A stretch of DNA of 64,000 bases from Pseudomonas sp. IB20 (GCF_009707325.1 NZ_CP046103.1:4536744-4600743); one strand, 5' to 3'. Shown: positions 34,254 through 43,791, counted from the stretch's first letter. Numbers and translations are program-made. The notes: a model not told the origin generated them from the letters alone.

Positions 34254-36141
34254 GGGCCGTAACCTCGGTGCTTGAAGGGGGGCCACCATATTCGGATTTA
34301 AGCCTGCCGTCGTCGGCCAACAGCCAGGCGTCCATGATCTGGCGCACCACAGGCGCAGCGACGCCGGAGCCGGACTCACCGTTCTCGACCATCACTGCCA
34401 CGACGATTTTCGGATCGTCTGCCGGGGCAAAACCGACAAACAAGGCGTGGTCGCGGTGGCGCTCCTGAACCTTGGAACGGTCGTATTTTTCGCCCTGTTT
34501 GATCGCAACCACCTGGGCGGTGCCGCTTTTGCCGGCAATGCGGTATTGCGCACCGGCCGCCGCTTTACGCGCGGTGCCGCGAGCGCCGTGCATCACTTGC
34601 TGCATGCCGTGGTTAACCTTGGTCCAGTCGGACGGGTCGCGCAGTACGATGTCGGGGATCGGGTTTTCATCCACTGGCCGCTCGCCTTCGACGGTCTTGG
34701 CCAGGTGCGGACGGTTCCAGATGCCTTTGTTGGCCACCAGCGCCGTGGCCTGGGCCAGTTGCAGCGGCGTGGCCTGCATATAGCCCTGGCCGATGCCGAG
34801 GATCAGGGTTTCGCCCGGGAACCACGCCTGGCGGCGGGTCGCGCGCTTCCACTCCCGCGATGGCATCAAGCCAGGGGATTCTTCGAACATGTCCAGGGAG
34901 ACTTTCTGACCGAGGCCGAACTTGCCCATGTAGGCAGACAGCCGGTCGATCCCCAGCTTGTGGGCCAGGTCATAAAAATAGGTGTCGTTGGAGCGCATGA
35001 TCGCGGTGTCCAGGTCGACATAGCCGTCACCGGTGCGGTTCCAGTTACGGTATTTGTGATCGTAGTTGGGCAGCATGTAGTAGCCCGGGTCGAACACACG
35101 GCTCGATGCGGTGACCACACCCGAATCCAAACCGGCAATCGCCACCGCCGGCTTGATGGTCGAACCCGGCGGGTACAGCCCGCGCAGCACGCGGTTAAAC
35201 AGCGGCCGGTCGATGGAATCACGCAGCTCAGCGTAGGCCTTGAAGCTGATCCCGGTCACGAACAGGTTGGGGTCGAAACTCGGCTGGCTGACCATCGCCA
35301 GCACTTCGCCGGTTTTCGGGTCCAGCGCTACCACGGCGCCACGCCGACCGCCGAGGGCCATTTCAGCCGCCTCCTGCAGTTTGATGTCCAGGCTCAGCAC
35401 GATGTCCTTGCCCGGCACCGGGTCGGTGCGCTTGAGCACCCGCAGCACGCGGCCTCGGGCGTTGGTCTCGACTTCCTCGTAACCCACCTGGCCGTGCAGC
35501 TCGGGCTCGTAGAAACGCTCGATGCCGGTTTTGCCAATGTGGTGGGTGCCGCTGTAATTCACCGGATCGAGGCTTTTCAGCTCTTTCTCGTTGATCCGCC
35601 CCATGTAGCCGACGGAGTGGGCAAAGTGCGGCCCTTGCGGGTAATGCCGCACCAACTGCGCCACCACTTCCACACCCGGCAAACGGAACTGGTTCACCGC
35701 GATTCGGGCGATCTGCTCTTCGGTCAGCTCAAACAGGATCGGCACCGGCTCAAATGGCCGGCGCCCCTGCTTCATGCGCTTTTCGAAGATCACCCGGTCT
35801 TCCGGCGTCAACTGCAGCACTTCGACGATCACATCGAGGATCTGCTGCCAGTCGCCGGAACGCTCGCGGGTCATGCTCAAGCTGAAGCTGGGCCGGTTAT
35901 CCGCGACGACCACGCCATTGCGGTCGAAAATCAGCCCACGGGTCGGCGGAATCGGCTGCACATGCACCCGGTTATTTTCCGACAACGTGGAGTGATAGTC
36001 GTACTGGATCACCTGCAGGAAATACAGGCGCGCAATCAGCACCGCAATCAAACCCACCACCAGAAAAGCGCCAAAAATGACCCGCGAGCGCACCAGACGT
36101 GCGTCTTTCTCGTGGTCCTTGATGCGGATCGGCTGGGTCAT
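34243..36141 (-). CDS. mrdA: Penicillin-binding protein 2
   Basis: A 632-residue transpeptidase of the elongasome, partner of RodA. One N-terminal membrane helix (about 20-42), a dimerisation/pedestal domain, and a transpeptidase domain from about 270. The active-site serine is Ser327 (GSTIKP), with SND in AIMRSNDTYFYD and KSGTAQ near residue 545. Known as pbpA in Pseudomonas. It is transcribed leftward after rlmH with a 15-bp gap. Confidence 0.96.
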   Translation of the reverse strand: MTQPIRIKDHEKDARLVRSRVIFGAFLVVGLIAVLIARLYFLQVIQYDYHSTLSENNRVHVQPIPPTRGLIFDRNGVVVADNRPSFSLSMTRERSGDWQQILDVIVEVLQLTPEDRVIFEKRMKQGRRPFEPVPILFELTEEQIARIAVNQFRLPGVEVVAQLVRHYPQGPHFAHSVGYMGRINEKELKSLDPVNYSGTHHIGKTGIERFYEPELHGQVGYEEVETNARGRVLRVLKRTDPVPGKDIVLSLDIKLQEAAEMALGGRRGAVVALDPKTGEVLAMVSQPSFDPNLFVTGISFKAYAELRDSIDRPLFNRVLRGLYPPGSTIKPAVAIAGLDSGVVTASSRVFDPGYYMLPNYDHKYRNWNRTGDGYVDLDTAIMRSNDTYFYDLAHKLGIDRLSAYMGKFGLGQKVSLDMFEESPGLMPSREWKRATRRQAWFPGETLILGIGQGYMQATPLQLAQATALVANKGIWNRPHLAKTVEGERPVDENPIPDIVLRDPSDWTKVNHGMQQVMHGARGTARKAAAGAQYRIAGKSGTAQVVAIKQGEKYDRSKVQERHRDHALFVGFAPADDPKIVVAVMVENGESGSGVAAPVVRQIMDAWLLADDGRLKSEYGGPPSSTEVTAREE

Positions 36142-36156
36142 CGGGAGGGGCGCAGA

Positions 36157-36624
36157 TTATTTGTGGTAAGGGTGCCCGGACAGAACTGTCCAGGCGCGAT
36201 ACAGCTGTTCACCGATCAGAATCCTTACCAACGGGTGCGGCAGCGTCAGCGCCGACAATGACCAGCGCTGGTCCGCCCGCGCACAAACTTCCGGCGCCAG
36301 CCCTTCGGGGCCGCCGACCATGAAGTTGACCGTACGCGAATCCAGGCGCCAGCGATCCAGTTCCACCGCCAACTGCTCGGTGCTCCAGGGTTTGCCGTGC
36401 ACCTCAAGGGTGACGATGCGCTCGTTGGGGCCGACCTTGGCCAGCATGGCTTCGCCTTCCTGCCGGATAAAGCGCGCCACGTCGGCGTTCTTGCCCCGGG
36501 TGTTGAGCGGTATTTCCACCAATTCCAGCGACAGCTCAGCGGGCAGACGCTTGGCATACTCGTGCCAGCCTTCTTCCACCCACTTGGGCATGCGTGAACC
36601 GACAGCGATCAGACGCAGGCGCAC
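36157..36624 (-). CDS. rlmH: 23S rRNA (pseudouridine1915-N3)-methyltransferase
   Basis: A 155-residue SPOUT methyltransferase acting on pseudouridine 1915 of helix 69 in the 70S ribosome. The trefoil-knot motifs are [14 protein letters not shown] and the C-terminal [20 protein letters not shown], ending GHPYHK as in all RlmH. The start is GTG 36624 with AAGGA 6 nt upstream. It lies 9 bp after rsfS. Confidence 0.96.
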
Positions 36625-36633
36625 AGCCGTTCC

Positions 36634-37128
36634 TTATTCCTGGTCTTTGTTGAGCTTGTCGAAGTGCGCGTGGCCCACTTCAGGGCTGTGGTGCTTGCCA
36701 TCAGCAGCACGGCTCTGCTCGGCGCCTTTCCACAGACGCTCCAGGTCGTAGAACTGACGAGCGTTGGAGGTCATCATGTGAACGATCACGTCGTCCATGT
36801 CCAGCAGCACCCAGTCGCTGTCGCCCTTGCCTTCTTCACCCAGCGGCTTCACGCCTTGGGCTTTGACGGCTTCGCGAACCTTGTCCAGCATCGCGCCGAT
36901 CTGGCGGTTAGAGGTACCGGTGGCGATGATCATGAAGTCGGTGATGCTTTGCTTGTCGCGCACGTCCAGCACTTGGATGTCCTGGGCCTTAACGTCTTCC
37001 AGGGCAGCCACGGCGACTTTTACCAGCTCTTCGCCAGCCAGCTCAGGGCCGGTGTGCGCTACAACTGGCAGCGGGGCGCTTTTGAAAGTGCCTTTACGCT
37101 TAACTTTACTTACGTCTTTGTTGGTCAT
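36634..37128 (-). CDS. rsfS: Ribosomal silencing factor RsfS
   Basis: A 164-residue protein that binds uL14 of the large subunit and blocks subunit joining under starvation. The conserved core is ALEDVKAQDIQVLDVRDKQS and DFMIIATGTSNRQI, then DWVLLDMDDVIVHMM. The basic N-terminal extension MTNKDVSKVKRKGTFKS precedes it, and a charged C-terminal tail follows. ATG 37128 is preferred over an earlier in-frame codon at 37188. It sits between nadD and rlmH, the usual order. Confidence 0.95.
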   Translation of the reverse strand: MTNKDVSKVKRKGTFKSAPLPVVAHTGPELAGEELVKVAVAALEDVKAQDIQVLDVRDKQSITDFMIIATGTSNRQIGAMLDKVREAVKAQGVKPLGEEGKGDSDWVLLDMDDVIVHMMTSNARQFYDLERLWKGAEQSRAADGKHHSPEVGHAHFDKLNKDQE

Positions 37129-37197
37129 ATAAAACTCGTTTTGCTCGTATGTTCGGGGCGCTCGCTGCACGACTGTGCGTAGCGACAAGCGCGCCTT

Positions 37198-37842
37198 TTA
37201 GTTCGACGCACGGTAAAGCCCGTGCGCATCGATGTAGGCCAGGACCGCGTCAGGCACCAGGAAACGTACCGACTTCCCGCTGGCCAGCAGTTGACGGATC
37301 TGGGTGGCAGACACCGCAAGCGGGGTCTGCCAGACGAATGCAATATTCCCGTTCGGCCCGGTCAGGGCCAAGGGGTCACTTACCGACCGCGCGGCCAGCA
37401 GGTTGCGCAAGGCATCCGGCGGTTCGCTGTCGGCATCCGGGCGTTGCAAAACCAGGATGTGGCAGTGCTGGAGGAGTTCCTCCCAGCGATGCCAAGAGGG
37501 CAGGCCGCAAAATGCGTCCCAGCCCAAAAGCAGAAACAATTGGTCGTCCGCGGCCATTTCGGCGCGCATCACTTCCAGGGTATCGACAGTGTAGGACGGT
37601 TTATCACGCTTGAGTTCGTGGTCGTCCACCACCAGCGGCGCGATGCCGTCCACCGCCAGGCGCACCATTTCCAGGCGTTGCTGCGCTGACACCTGCGGCG
37701 TGTCGCGATGCGGCGGCCGCGCGTTGGGCATCACACGCAGCTCATCCAGCGCGAGAGCATCCGCCACTTCCAGGGCACTGCGCAAATGGCCGATGTGCAC
37801 GGGGTCGAAGGTGCCGCCGAGCAGCCCGATGCGTTTAGCCAT
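37198..37842 (-). CDS. nadD: Nicotinate-nucleotide adenylyltransferase
   Basis: A 214-residue nucleotidyltransferase that makes deamido-NAD from nicotinate mononucleotide and ATP. The ATP-binding motif is GGTFDPVHIGHLRSA and the second is SATQIRQLLASGKSVRFLVP. The ATG at 37842 overlaps the proA stop (TGATG), indicating coupled translation; a TTG one codon earlier is possible. Confidence 0.95.
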   Translation of the reverse strand: MAKRIGLLGGTFDPVHIGHLRSALEVADALALDELRVMPNARPPHRDTPQVSAQQRLEMVRLAVDGIAPLVVDDHELKRDKPSYTVDTLEVMRAEMAADDQLFLLLGWDAFCGLPSWHRWEELLQHCHILVLQRPDADSEPPDALRNLLAARSVSDPLALTGPNGNIAFVWQTPLAVSATQIRQLLASGKSVRFLVPDAVLAYIDAHGLYRASN

Positions 37843-39107
37843 CAAGTGCGCACATGACCGTCGCCGAACACCACGTACTTCTCGCTGGTCAGGCCTTCAA
37901 GGCCAACCGGGCCGCGTGCGTGGAGCTTGTCGGTGGAGATGCCGATCTCCGCCCCCAGGCCATACTCAAAGCCGTCGGCAAAGCGCGTCGAGGCGTTGAC
38001 CATCACCGAAGCGGAATCCACTTCGTTGAGGAAACGCCGGGCATCGCTGAAATGCTCGGAAACAATGGCGTCGGTGTGCTTGGAGCCGTACTTGTTGATG
38101 TGTTCGATGGCCTGGTCCAGGTCGTCGACGATGCGGATAGACAGGATCGGCGCCGTGTACTCGGTGTACCAGTCTTCTTCAGTCGCCTCGATCACGTCCG
38201 CGCCCAGCAGCGCACGGGTGCGTTCGCAACCGCGCAGCTCCACGCCCTTGTCACGGTAGATGGCAGCCAGCGGCGGCAGCACGCGATCGGCAATGCCGAC
38301 GTGCACCAGCAGGGTTTCCATGGTGTTGCACGGGGCGTAGCGGTGGGTCTTGGCGTTATCGGCGATGCGGATTGCTTTGTCGATGTCGGCGGCGACGTCG
38401 ATGAACACGTGGCACACGCCGTCCAGGTGCTTGATCACCGGCACCTTGGCATCGCGGCTGACGCGCTCGATCAGGCTCTTACCACCGCGCGGCACGATCA
38501 CGTCGACAAATTCCGGCATGGTGATCAGCGCGCCAACGGCGGCGCGGTCGGTGGTTTCCACCACTTGCACCACTTCAGCCGGCAACTCGGCCACGGCCAG
38601 GCCTTGCTGAATGCAGGCGGCAATCGCGCGGTTGGAATTAATCGCCTCGGAACCGCCACGCAGGATGGTGGCGTTGCCAGACTTGAGGCACAGGCTCGCA
38701 GCGTCGATGGTCACGTTCGGGCGCGACTCATAAATGATACCGATCACGCCCAGGGGCACGCGCATCTTGCCAACCTGGATGCCGGACGGCAGGTAACGCA
38801 TATCGCGGATTTCACCGATGGGGTCAGGCAGCTTGGCCACCTGACGCAGGCCTTCGATCATGTCGTCGATACGTGCCGGGGTCAGCGCCAAGCGGTCCAG
38901 CAGAGCCGGTTCCAGGCCATTGGCGCGACCGCTGGCCAAGTCCAGTTCATTGGCAGCGGCCAGCTCGGAGCGCGAAGCATCCAGAGCATCAGCGGCCGCC
39001 AGCAGGGCACGGTTCTTCTGCGCAGTGCTCGCGCGGGCGATCAACCGCGAGGCCTGACGGGCAGCGCGACCCAGGCGGGTCATGTAGTCAAGAACGGACT
39101 CAGTCAT
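37842..39107 (-). CDS. proA: Gamma-glutamyl phosphate reductase
   Basis: A 421-residue NADPH-dependent enzyme, second step of proline synthesis. The catalytic Cys lies in RYAPCNTMETLLVH, and the cofactor region in GVIGIIYESRPNVTIDAA. It is of aldehyde-dehydrogenase fold and normal length. It heads the leftward series proA-nadD-rsfS-rlmH-mrdA-rodA-mltB-rlpA, divergent from the DNA glycosylase gene across about 175 bp. Confidence 0.97.
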   Translation of the reverse strand: MTESVLDYMTRLGRAARQASRLIARASTAQKNRALLAAADALDASRSELAAANELDLASGRANGLEPALLDRLALTPARIDDMIEGLRQVAKLPDPIGEIRDMRYLPSGIQVGKMRVPLGVIGIIYESRPNVTIDAASLCLKSGNATILRGGSEAINSNRAIAACIQQGLAVAELPAEVVQVVETTDRAAVGALITMPEFVDVIVPRGGKSLIERVSRDAKVPVIKHLDGVCHVFIDVAADIDKAIRIADNAKTHRYAPCNTMETLLVHVGIADRVLPPLAAIYRDKGVELRGCERTRALLGADVIEATEEDWYTEYTAPILSIRIVDDLDQAIEHINKYGSKHTDAIVSEHFSDARRFLNEVDSASVMVNASTRFADGFEYGLGAEIGISTDKLHARGPVGLEGLTSEKYVVFGDGHVRT

Positions 39108-39281
39108 GGTCGGGGAGTCTTGGCAAAGAGGAAAGCGGCAGATTATAGCTGTGACGCCGCCCGACTGACAGCGGTGTGGGGCGGATGGTCGAAATGAACT
39201 GTAAAAACTTGGGGTTCAGCGGTAATTAAGGCGGGAGTTGTTATTATTCGGTCACATTTAGCCGTATTAACCCAGATCGCC

Positions 39282-39965
39282 ATGTCCAGTTTTGCCCCCC
39301 AGCTTACCGCCAGCGCCCTGCCCGACCGCTTCTTCGACCGCGACGCGCAAGTTCTTGCGCGGGAATTACTCGGGAAAGTCATACGCCATCGTGTCGGCAA
39401 TACCTGGCTTTCAGCGCGAATTATTGAAACCGAAGCCTATTACGTGGCCGAAAAAGGCAGCCATGCCTCACTCGGCTACACAGAAAAGCGTAAGGCTTTG
39501 TTTCTGGATGGTGGGCATATCTATATGTACTACGCCCGTGGCGGCGATTCGCTGAACTTCAGCGCGCAAGGCCCGGGTAATGCCGTGTTGATCAAATCAG
39601 CCTATCCCTGGGTCGATGAAACCTCCGGCCCGGACAGTCTGGCGCAGATGCTGTTGAACAATCCGGACGCCAACGGCCACCCGCGCCCCTCGCAAAAACT
39701 CTGCGCGGGCCAGACACTGCTGTGTAAAGCCCTCGGGCTGAAAGTGCCGATGTGGGACGCCAAGCGCTTTGATCAGGAATTGCTCTACGTTGAAGACGTG
39801 GGTCAGACGCCGACGCAGATCATCCAGACTACCCGCCTAGGCATTCCCAGCGGTCGCGATGAACATTTGATGTACCGCTTCGTCGATGCGGGCTATGCGC
39901 CTTATTGCACCAGGAACCCGCTGCGCCGGGGCCAGGTCGAAGGCCGCGATTATTTTTTGATTTGA
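39282..39965 (+). CDS. 3-methyladenine DNA glycosylase, MPG/AAG family
   Basis: A 227-residue base-excision-repair enzyme removing alkylated purines. Motifs of the AAG fold: ARIIETEAYYVAEKGSHASLG (catalytic Glu), GGHIYMYYARGGDSLNF and CAGQTLLCKALGL. This is the same family as human AAG, not TagA or AlkA. ATG 39282 follows a short promoter region divergent from proA. A homologue holds this place (PA4010) in PAO1. It joins AidB as a second alkylation-linked gene in the window, though they are not adjacent. Confidence 0.92.
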   Translation: MSSFAPQLTASALPDRFFDRDAQVLARELLGKVIRHRVGNTWLSARIIETEAYYVAEKGSHASLGYTEKRKALFLDGGHIYMYYARGGDSLNFSAQGPGNAVLIKSAYPWVDETSGPDSLAQMLLNNPDANGHPRPSQKLCAGQTLLCKALGLKVPMWDAKRFDQELLYVEDVGQTPTQIIQTTRLGIPSGRDEHLMYRFVDAGYAPYCTRNPLRRGQVEGRDYFLI

Positions 39966-40004
39966 ACAGACTGATAATTGAAACCTGCAGCCCAGCAATT
40001 CCAA

Positions 40005-40032
40005 TGTGGGAGCTGGCTTGCCTGCTCCCACA
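40005..40032. repeat. Single compact REP hairpin
   Basis: TGTGGGAGCTGGCTTGCCTG is followed at once by CTCCCACA. The unit therefore lacks the usual long spacer and forms a minimal stem-loop between the glycosylase and DedA-PAP2 genes. Confidence 0.8.
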
Positions 40033-40082
40033 GTTGATCTTCACTGTCTCAGGTTTCGTATTACATACATGGAGTGGATTGT

Positions 40083-41399
40083 ATGGGCCAATGGCTCGAT
40101 AGCATTACCGGCTGGCTGACCCTGAACCCCGAATGGCTGGCCGTCGCGGTCTTCATTGTCGCGTGCGTGGAGTGCCTGGCCATCGCCGGGTTGATCGTGC
40201 CAGGCACGGTGTTGCTGTTTGCCATTGCCGCACTGGCCGGCAGCGGGGCGCTGCCCTTGAGTGAAACCCTGCTGCTGGGTTTCCTCGGTGGCCTGTTGGG
40301 TGACGGAGTTTCCTACTACCTGGGACGGCATTTCCATCAGAACATCCGGCGCCTGCCCGGCTTGCGCCACCACCCTGAATGGATGAATGGCGCAGAAACC
40401 TACTTCCATAAGTACGGCATCGCCAGCCTGCTGGTAGGACGCTTCATCGGCCCGTTGCGCCCCATGCTGCCGATGGTCGCCGGCATGTGCGACATGCCCT
40501 TCCCACGCTTTGCCGCCGTGAGCATCCTGGCGGCAGCCGGTTGGTCGGTGGCTTATCTGCTGCCAGGCTGGGCGGCCGGCGCCGCGTTCCGCTTGCCATT
40601 GCCGGAAGGCTTCTGGCCGGTAGCCGGCATTGTCGCAGCCTGTTTGGCGATATTGCTGGGGCTGAGTTTGAACAGCAGCCTGCGCGGCCATCGTCGCGCC
40701 ACCTTGTGGATCGGCTGCGCCAGCCTGACGCTGTTGATCGCGCTGTTTATCGGCTACCCGCACCTCAATGACTTCGATCAGGGCCTGAGCGCACTGGTGC
40801 AGGAACACCGCAGCCCGTGGCTAGACGAGGTGATGGTGCGGATCACCCAGTTGGGCGAGTTCAAGAAGATGTTTGTCGCCAGCGCTATCTTCACCGGCCT
40901 GTTGCTGCTGGCGCGGCAGTGGCGCCACGCGGTATTCGTCGGCGCCACGCTGGCCGGGGCGGCGGTGATCAACACCGGCACCAAGCTGTTTTTCGCGCGT
41001 GGCCGCCCCGAAATCCTTACAGACCCGCTGACCAGTTTCAGCATGCCCAGCGGCCACGCCTCCGGCGCATTTGCATTCTTCCTGGCGCTGGCCGTGCTGG
41101 CCGGTCGCGGGCAACCCACACGGTTGCGCCTGACCTGGATGCTGATGGGCTGTATTCCTGCGGCCTTTATTGCACTGTCGCGGGTTTACCTCGGCGCGCA
41201 TTGGCCGACGGACATCCTGGCCGGCACGCTGCTGGCGATGACAGTGTGCGCGTTCAGCCTGACCGTCATCCAGTACCGTAGCCCGCTGCCGGCCATGGCG
41301 CAGAAAACCTGGTGGCTGCTGCTGCCGGCGCTGGTAGCGGTGTTGAGCTTTATCGCCCTCACCGGCACACCCCACGCGCTGCTGCGCTACGCCTACTGA
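40083..41399 (+). CDS. DedA (SNARE-assoc) and PAP2 phosphatase fusion
   Basis: A 438-residue membrane protein with two domains. Residues about 10-185 are DedA/SNARE_assoc (PGTVLLFAIAALAGSG, GDGVSYYLGRHF, FHKYGIASLLVGRFIGPLRP). Residues about 235-410 are PAP2 with the three phosphatase signatures KLFFARGRP, PSGHASG and SRVYLGAHWPTD. PAP2 proteins dephosphorylate lipids such as undecaprenyl diphosphate, and some DedA proteins return undecaprenyl phosphate across the membrane, so this fusion may couple cleavage and flipping; that is inference. The gene overlaps the convergent LON-domain gene by 7 bp. Confidence 0.88.
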   Translation: MGQWLDSITGWLTLNPEWLAVAVFIVACVECLAIAGLIVPGTVLLFAIAALAGSGALPLSETLLLGFLGGLLGDGVSYYLGRHFHQNIRRLPGLRHHPEWMNGAETYFHKYGIASLLVGRFIGPLRPMLPMVAGMCDMPFPRFAAVSILAAAGWSVAYLLPGWAAGAAFRLPLPEGFWPVAGIVAACLAILLGLSLNSSLRGHRRATLWIGCASLTLLIALFIGYPHLNDFDQGLSALVQEHRSPWLDEVMVRITQLGEFKKMFVASAIFTGLLLLARQWRHAVFVGATLAGAAVINTGTKLFFARGRPEILTDPLTSFSMPSGHASGAFAFFLALAVLAGRGQPTRLRLTWMLMGCIPAAFIALSRVYLGAHWPTDILAGTLLAMTVCAFSLTVIQYRSPLPAMAQKTWWLLLPALVAVLSFIALTGTPHALLRYAY

Positions 41400-41986
41400 G
41401 TGAAGAGTTCGCCCTGCAATTCGTCGAGCAACATCTGGATCGCATCCAGGCGTTGCTGCGGGTCATCGAGTTGCAGCAGGTCGATCTTGTCGGCCTCGGT
41501 GAACGGCAGCAGATACGCCAGCTGATTGCCCAAGGCTTGCTGGCCCTCGGCGTGGGCGTCCATATCAAGCGAGGCAACCATCGGGTGTTCGGCCAAGGCC
41601 TGGAGCAACGCCAGCAGGTCGGCGTCCTCTTCTTCCAGCGGTTGGTCCGGCAGCTCTTCGAGCCACTGCACTTCAGCCACCAGCAGTTGGTCCTTTTGCA
41701 CCCCGGCGTCACGCACGCGAAAGCGCCGCCCGCCTTCAACGCGAATCCCCAGCAGGCCGTTGTCCTGCTGTTTGAAGTCGCGAATCAGCGCTTCACAGCC
41801 GACCAGTGCGTAGCCGTCGGGGGCCATGCCCACTTCCCTGCCATCGAGAATGCACACCACGCCGAAGCTTTCGCCCTTTTTCATGCAGCGGCTGATCATG
41901 TCCAGGTAGCGCGCCTCGAACAGTTGCAAATCGAGGGTGCAGCCAGGGAACAGCACGGTATTGAGCGGGAACAGCGCCAGACTCAT
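41393..41986 (-). CDS. LON N-terminal (substrate-binding) domain protein
   Basis: A 197-residue cytoplasmic protein that is only the PUA-like LON substrate-binding domain (LALFPLNTVLFPGCTLDLQLFE, YLDMISRCMKKGESFGVVCI, ARGR-like GGRRFRV). It has no ATPase or protease domain, so it is not Lon. Function is unknown, possibly peptide or substrate recognition. Followed downstream by the DedA-PAP2 gene in convergent orientation. Confidence 0.88.
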   Translation of the reverse strand: MSLALFPLNTVLFPGCTLDLQLFEARYLDMISRCMKKGESFGVVCILDGREVGMAPDGYALVGCEALIRDFKQQDNGLLGIRVEGGRRFRVRDAGVQKDQLLVAEVQWLEELPDQPLEEEDADLLALLQALAEHPMVASLDMDAHAEGQQALGNQLAYLLPFTEADKIDLLQLDDPQQRLDAIQMLLDELQGELFTQ

Positions 41987-42007
41987 AAAGGTTTCCTTAA
42001 ACCCGGT

Positions 42008-42724
42008 TTAAACAATCACCGACACGGCCAGCGGCAGGAACACCGCCGTGGCCACGCCCATCAGACTCATGGCCAGCGCCGCAAAGGCGCCGCACTCTTC
42101 ACTTTCCTGCAGCGCCACCGAGGTGCCGACGGCGTGGGCGGTCATGCCCAGCGCCATGCCGCGCGCCGCGGGGCTGTGCACGCCAAGGCGTGACAAATAC
42201 GCCGGGCCGATCATCGCGCCGACCACGCCGGTGATCAACACAAACACCGCCGCCAGGGCCGCCACACCACCGATCTGCTCGGCCACCAGCATGGCAATCG
42301 GCGAGGTTACCGACTTGGGCGCCATGGTCATCAGCATCATGTGTTCGGCACCAAACCACCAGCCCAGCAGCACACACAGGCCGGTTGCCAACACGCCACC
42401 TATCACCAGCGTAGTAAAAATCGGCCAGAACAATTGGCGAATCCGCCGCAAATTCAGGAACAGCGGCACAGCCAGGGCCACGGTCGCGGGGCCGAGCAAG
42501 ATGCCCATGATCTCGGTGCTCTTGCGGTACTCGGCGTAGGTCAGGCCGCAGCTGAGCAACACACCGATCACCAGCAGCATGGACACCAGCACCGGTTGTA
42601 GGAAGATCCAGCGGGTTTTCTCGAATGCCGCCAGCACCAGCTGATAGGCGCCGAGGGTAATGCCGATGCCAAACAGGGGGTGATGAATGACGGCTGTCCA
42701 TGCGCCCTGCCAGTCGAAGGTCAT
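42008..42724 (-). CDS. lrgB: LrgB family protein
   Basis: A 238-residue inner-membrane protein, partner of LrgA/CidA-type holin-like proteins. Conserved blocks are LSCGLTYAEYRKSTEIMG-like, GPATVALAVPLF and PKSVTSPIAMLVAEQIGG, then TAHAVGTSVALQ. Its ATG at 42724 overlaps the lrgA stop by 4 bp (ATGA), so the pair is co-translated. Roles in murein hydrolase export or in pyruvate or metabolite transport have been suggested for the family. Confidence 0.92.
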   Translation of the reverse strand: MTFDWQGAWTAVIHHPLFGIGITLGAYQLVLAAFEKTRWIFLQPVLVSMLLVIGVLLSCGLTYAEYRKSTEIMGILLGPATVALAVPLFLNLRRIRQLFWPIFTTLVIGGVLATGLCVLLGWWFGAEHMMLMTMAPKSVTSPIAMLVAEQIGGVAALAAVFVLITGVVGAMIGPAYLSRLGVHSPAARGMALGMTAHAVGTSVALQESEECGAFAALAMSLMGVATAVFLPLAVSVIV

Positions 42725-43074
42725 TGGTCCTTCTCCTTGCGCTTGACCATCTGCTGCATCAGCACGCCAACAAAGCCCATGGCGATCACCAGCGACAACA
42801 CGAGTGCGCCGACGATGGCCCAGAAGTCTGCGGCAATGTCCTTGGCATACACCATCACGCCCACGGCCGGCGGCACTAGCAGCAACGGCAAATAGCGCAA
42901 CAGGCTGCTGGCGGCCAGGCTCAGGGGCTCGCCGACTTCGCCGCGCCAGATCAGGAAGCCCAGCATCAGCAGCAAGCCGATGATAGGCCCCGGCAGCACC
43001 GGCAACAGCAAATGGTTGATCGCGGTACCGATCAATTGAAACAGCACCAGCCATGTCAGGCCACGTAACAGCAT
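42721..43074 (-). CDS. lrgA: LrgA/CidA family holin-like protein
   Basis: A 117-residue membrane protein with four predicted helices (about 5-23, 28-48, 62-82, 88-110), matching LrgA/CidA. It contains PVLPGPIIGLLLMLGFLIW and ends in the charged tail KRKEKDQ. It probably oligomerises in the inner membrane with LrgB. The start at 43074 has a GGG close to the ATG but an unusually short spacing, so the exact start is less certain than the gene. Confidence 0.9.
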   Translation of the reverse strand: MLLRGLTWLVLFQLIGTAINHLLLPVLPGPIIGLLLMLGFLIWRGEVGEPLSLAASSLLRYLPLLLVPPAVGVMVYAKDIAADFWAIVGALVLSLVIAMGFVGVLMQQMVKRKEKDQ

Positions 43075-43230
43075 CCCTTATCCCCCTCAAAACTCGCCCG
43101 CATTATAAGCACGCCGGCTCTATGCTTCGGCATTCGCCAAAAGCATGGTGGGTTGACCGGGTGAGTTGCCCATGATGATCTACCATGGACTTCGCACACC
43201 TATAAAAACGATGAACCAAGGAGAGTCGCA

Positions 43231-43686
43231 ATGCCCTATGTACCTGTAGCGCAGCTCAAAGATTATGTCGGCAAGGAACTGGGACGTTCCGAATGGCTCA
43301 CCATCGACCAGGCGCGTATTAACCTGTTCGCAGAGGCAACCGGCGATCATCAGTTCATCCACGTCGACCCGGTCAAGGCCGCCAAGACGCCGTTCGGCAG
43401 CACCATCGCCCATGGTTTCTTGTCGCTGTCGCTGATGCCCAAGCTGATGGAAGACATCCTGATCATGCCCGAGGGCCTGAAGATGGCGGTCAACTACGGC
43501 CTGGACAGCGTGCGCTTCATCCAGCCGGTCAAAGTCGACTCTAAGGTCCGCCTGAACGTGACCCTGACCGACGTCACCGAGAAGAAACCTGGCCAATGGC
43601 TATTTAAGGCCACCGCCACCCTGGAAATCGAAGGCCAGGAAAAACCCGCTTACATCGCCGAGTCGCTGTCACTCTGCTTCGTGTAA
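43231..43686 (+). CDS. MaoC family (R)-enoyl-CoA hydratase-like protein
   Basis: A 151-residue hot-dog-fold protein. The hydratase signature is FAEATGDHQFIHVDPVKA followed by FGSTIAHGFLSLSL, giving the Asp and His of the catalytic dyad. It may hydrate enoyl-CoA thioesters linked to beta-oxidation or polyester precursors; the substrate cannot be told. A strong AAGGAGA ribosome binding site precedes ATG 43231. It is single, divergent from lrgAB. Confidence 0.9.
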   Translation: MPYVPVAQLKDYVGKELGRSEWLTIDQARINLFAEATGDHQFIHVDPVKAAKTPFGSTIAHGFLSLSLMPKLMEDILIMPEGLKMAVNYGLDSVRFIQPVKVDSKVRLNVTLTDVTEKKPGQWLFKATATLEIEGQEKPAYIAESLSLCFV

Positions 43687-43791
43687 GGCCTTGCCTGTGG
43701 CGAGGTGATAAACCTTGCCACAGTGTATGTAAATTTATGTATGAATCCTGCGGCTGCGGCATACTCGGCGCTCAATTATCCGGATCCCGCT

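Noticed and set aside
42725..43090. Long open frame joining lrgB to its upstream region as one 360-codon protein
   Set aside because: lrgA lies in another frame over the same bases with a clear family match, and ATG 42724 gives a complete LrgB.
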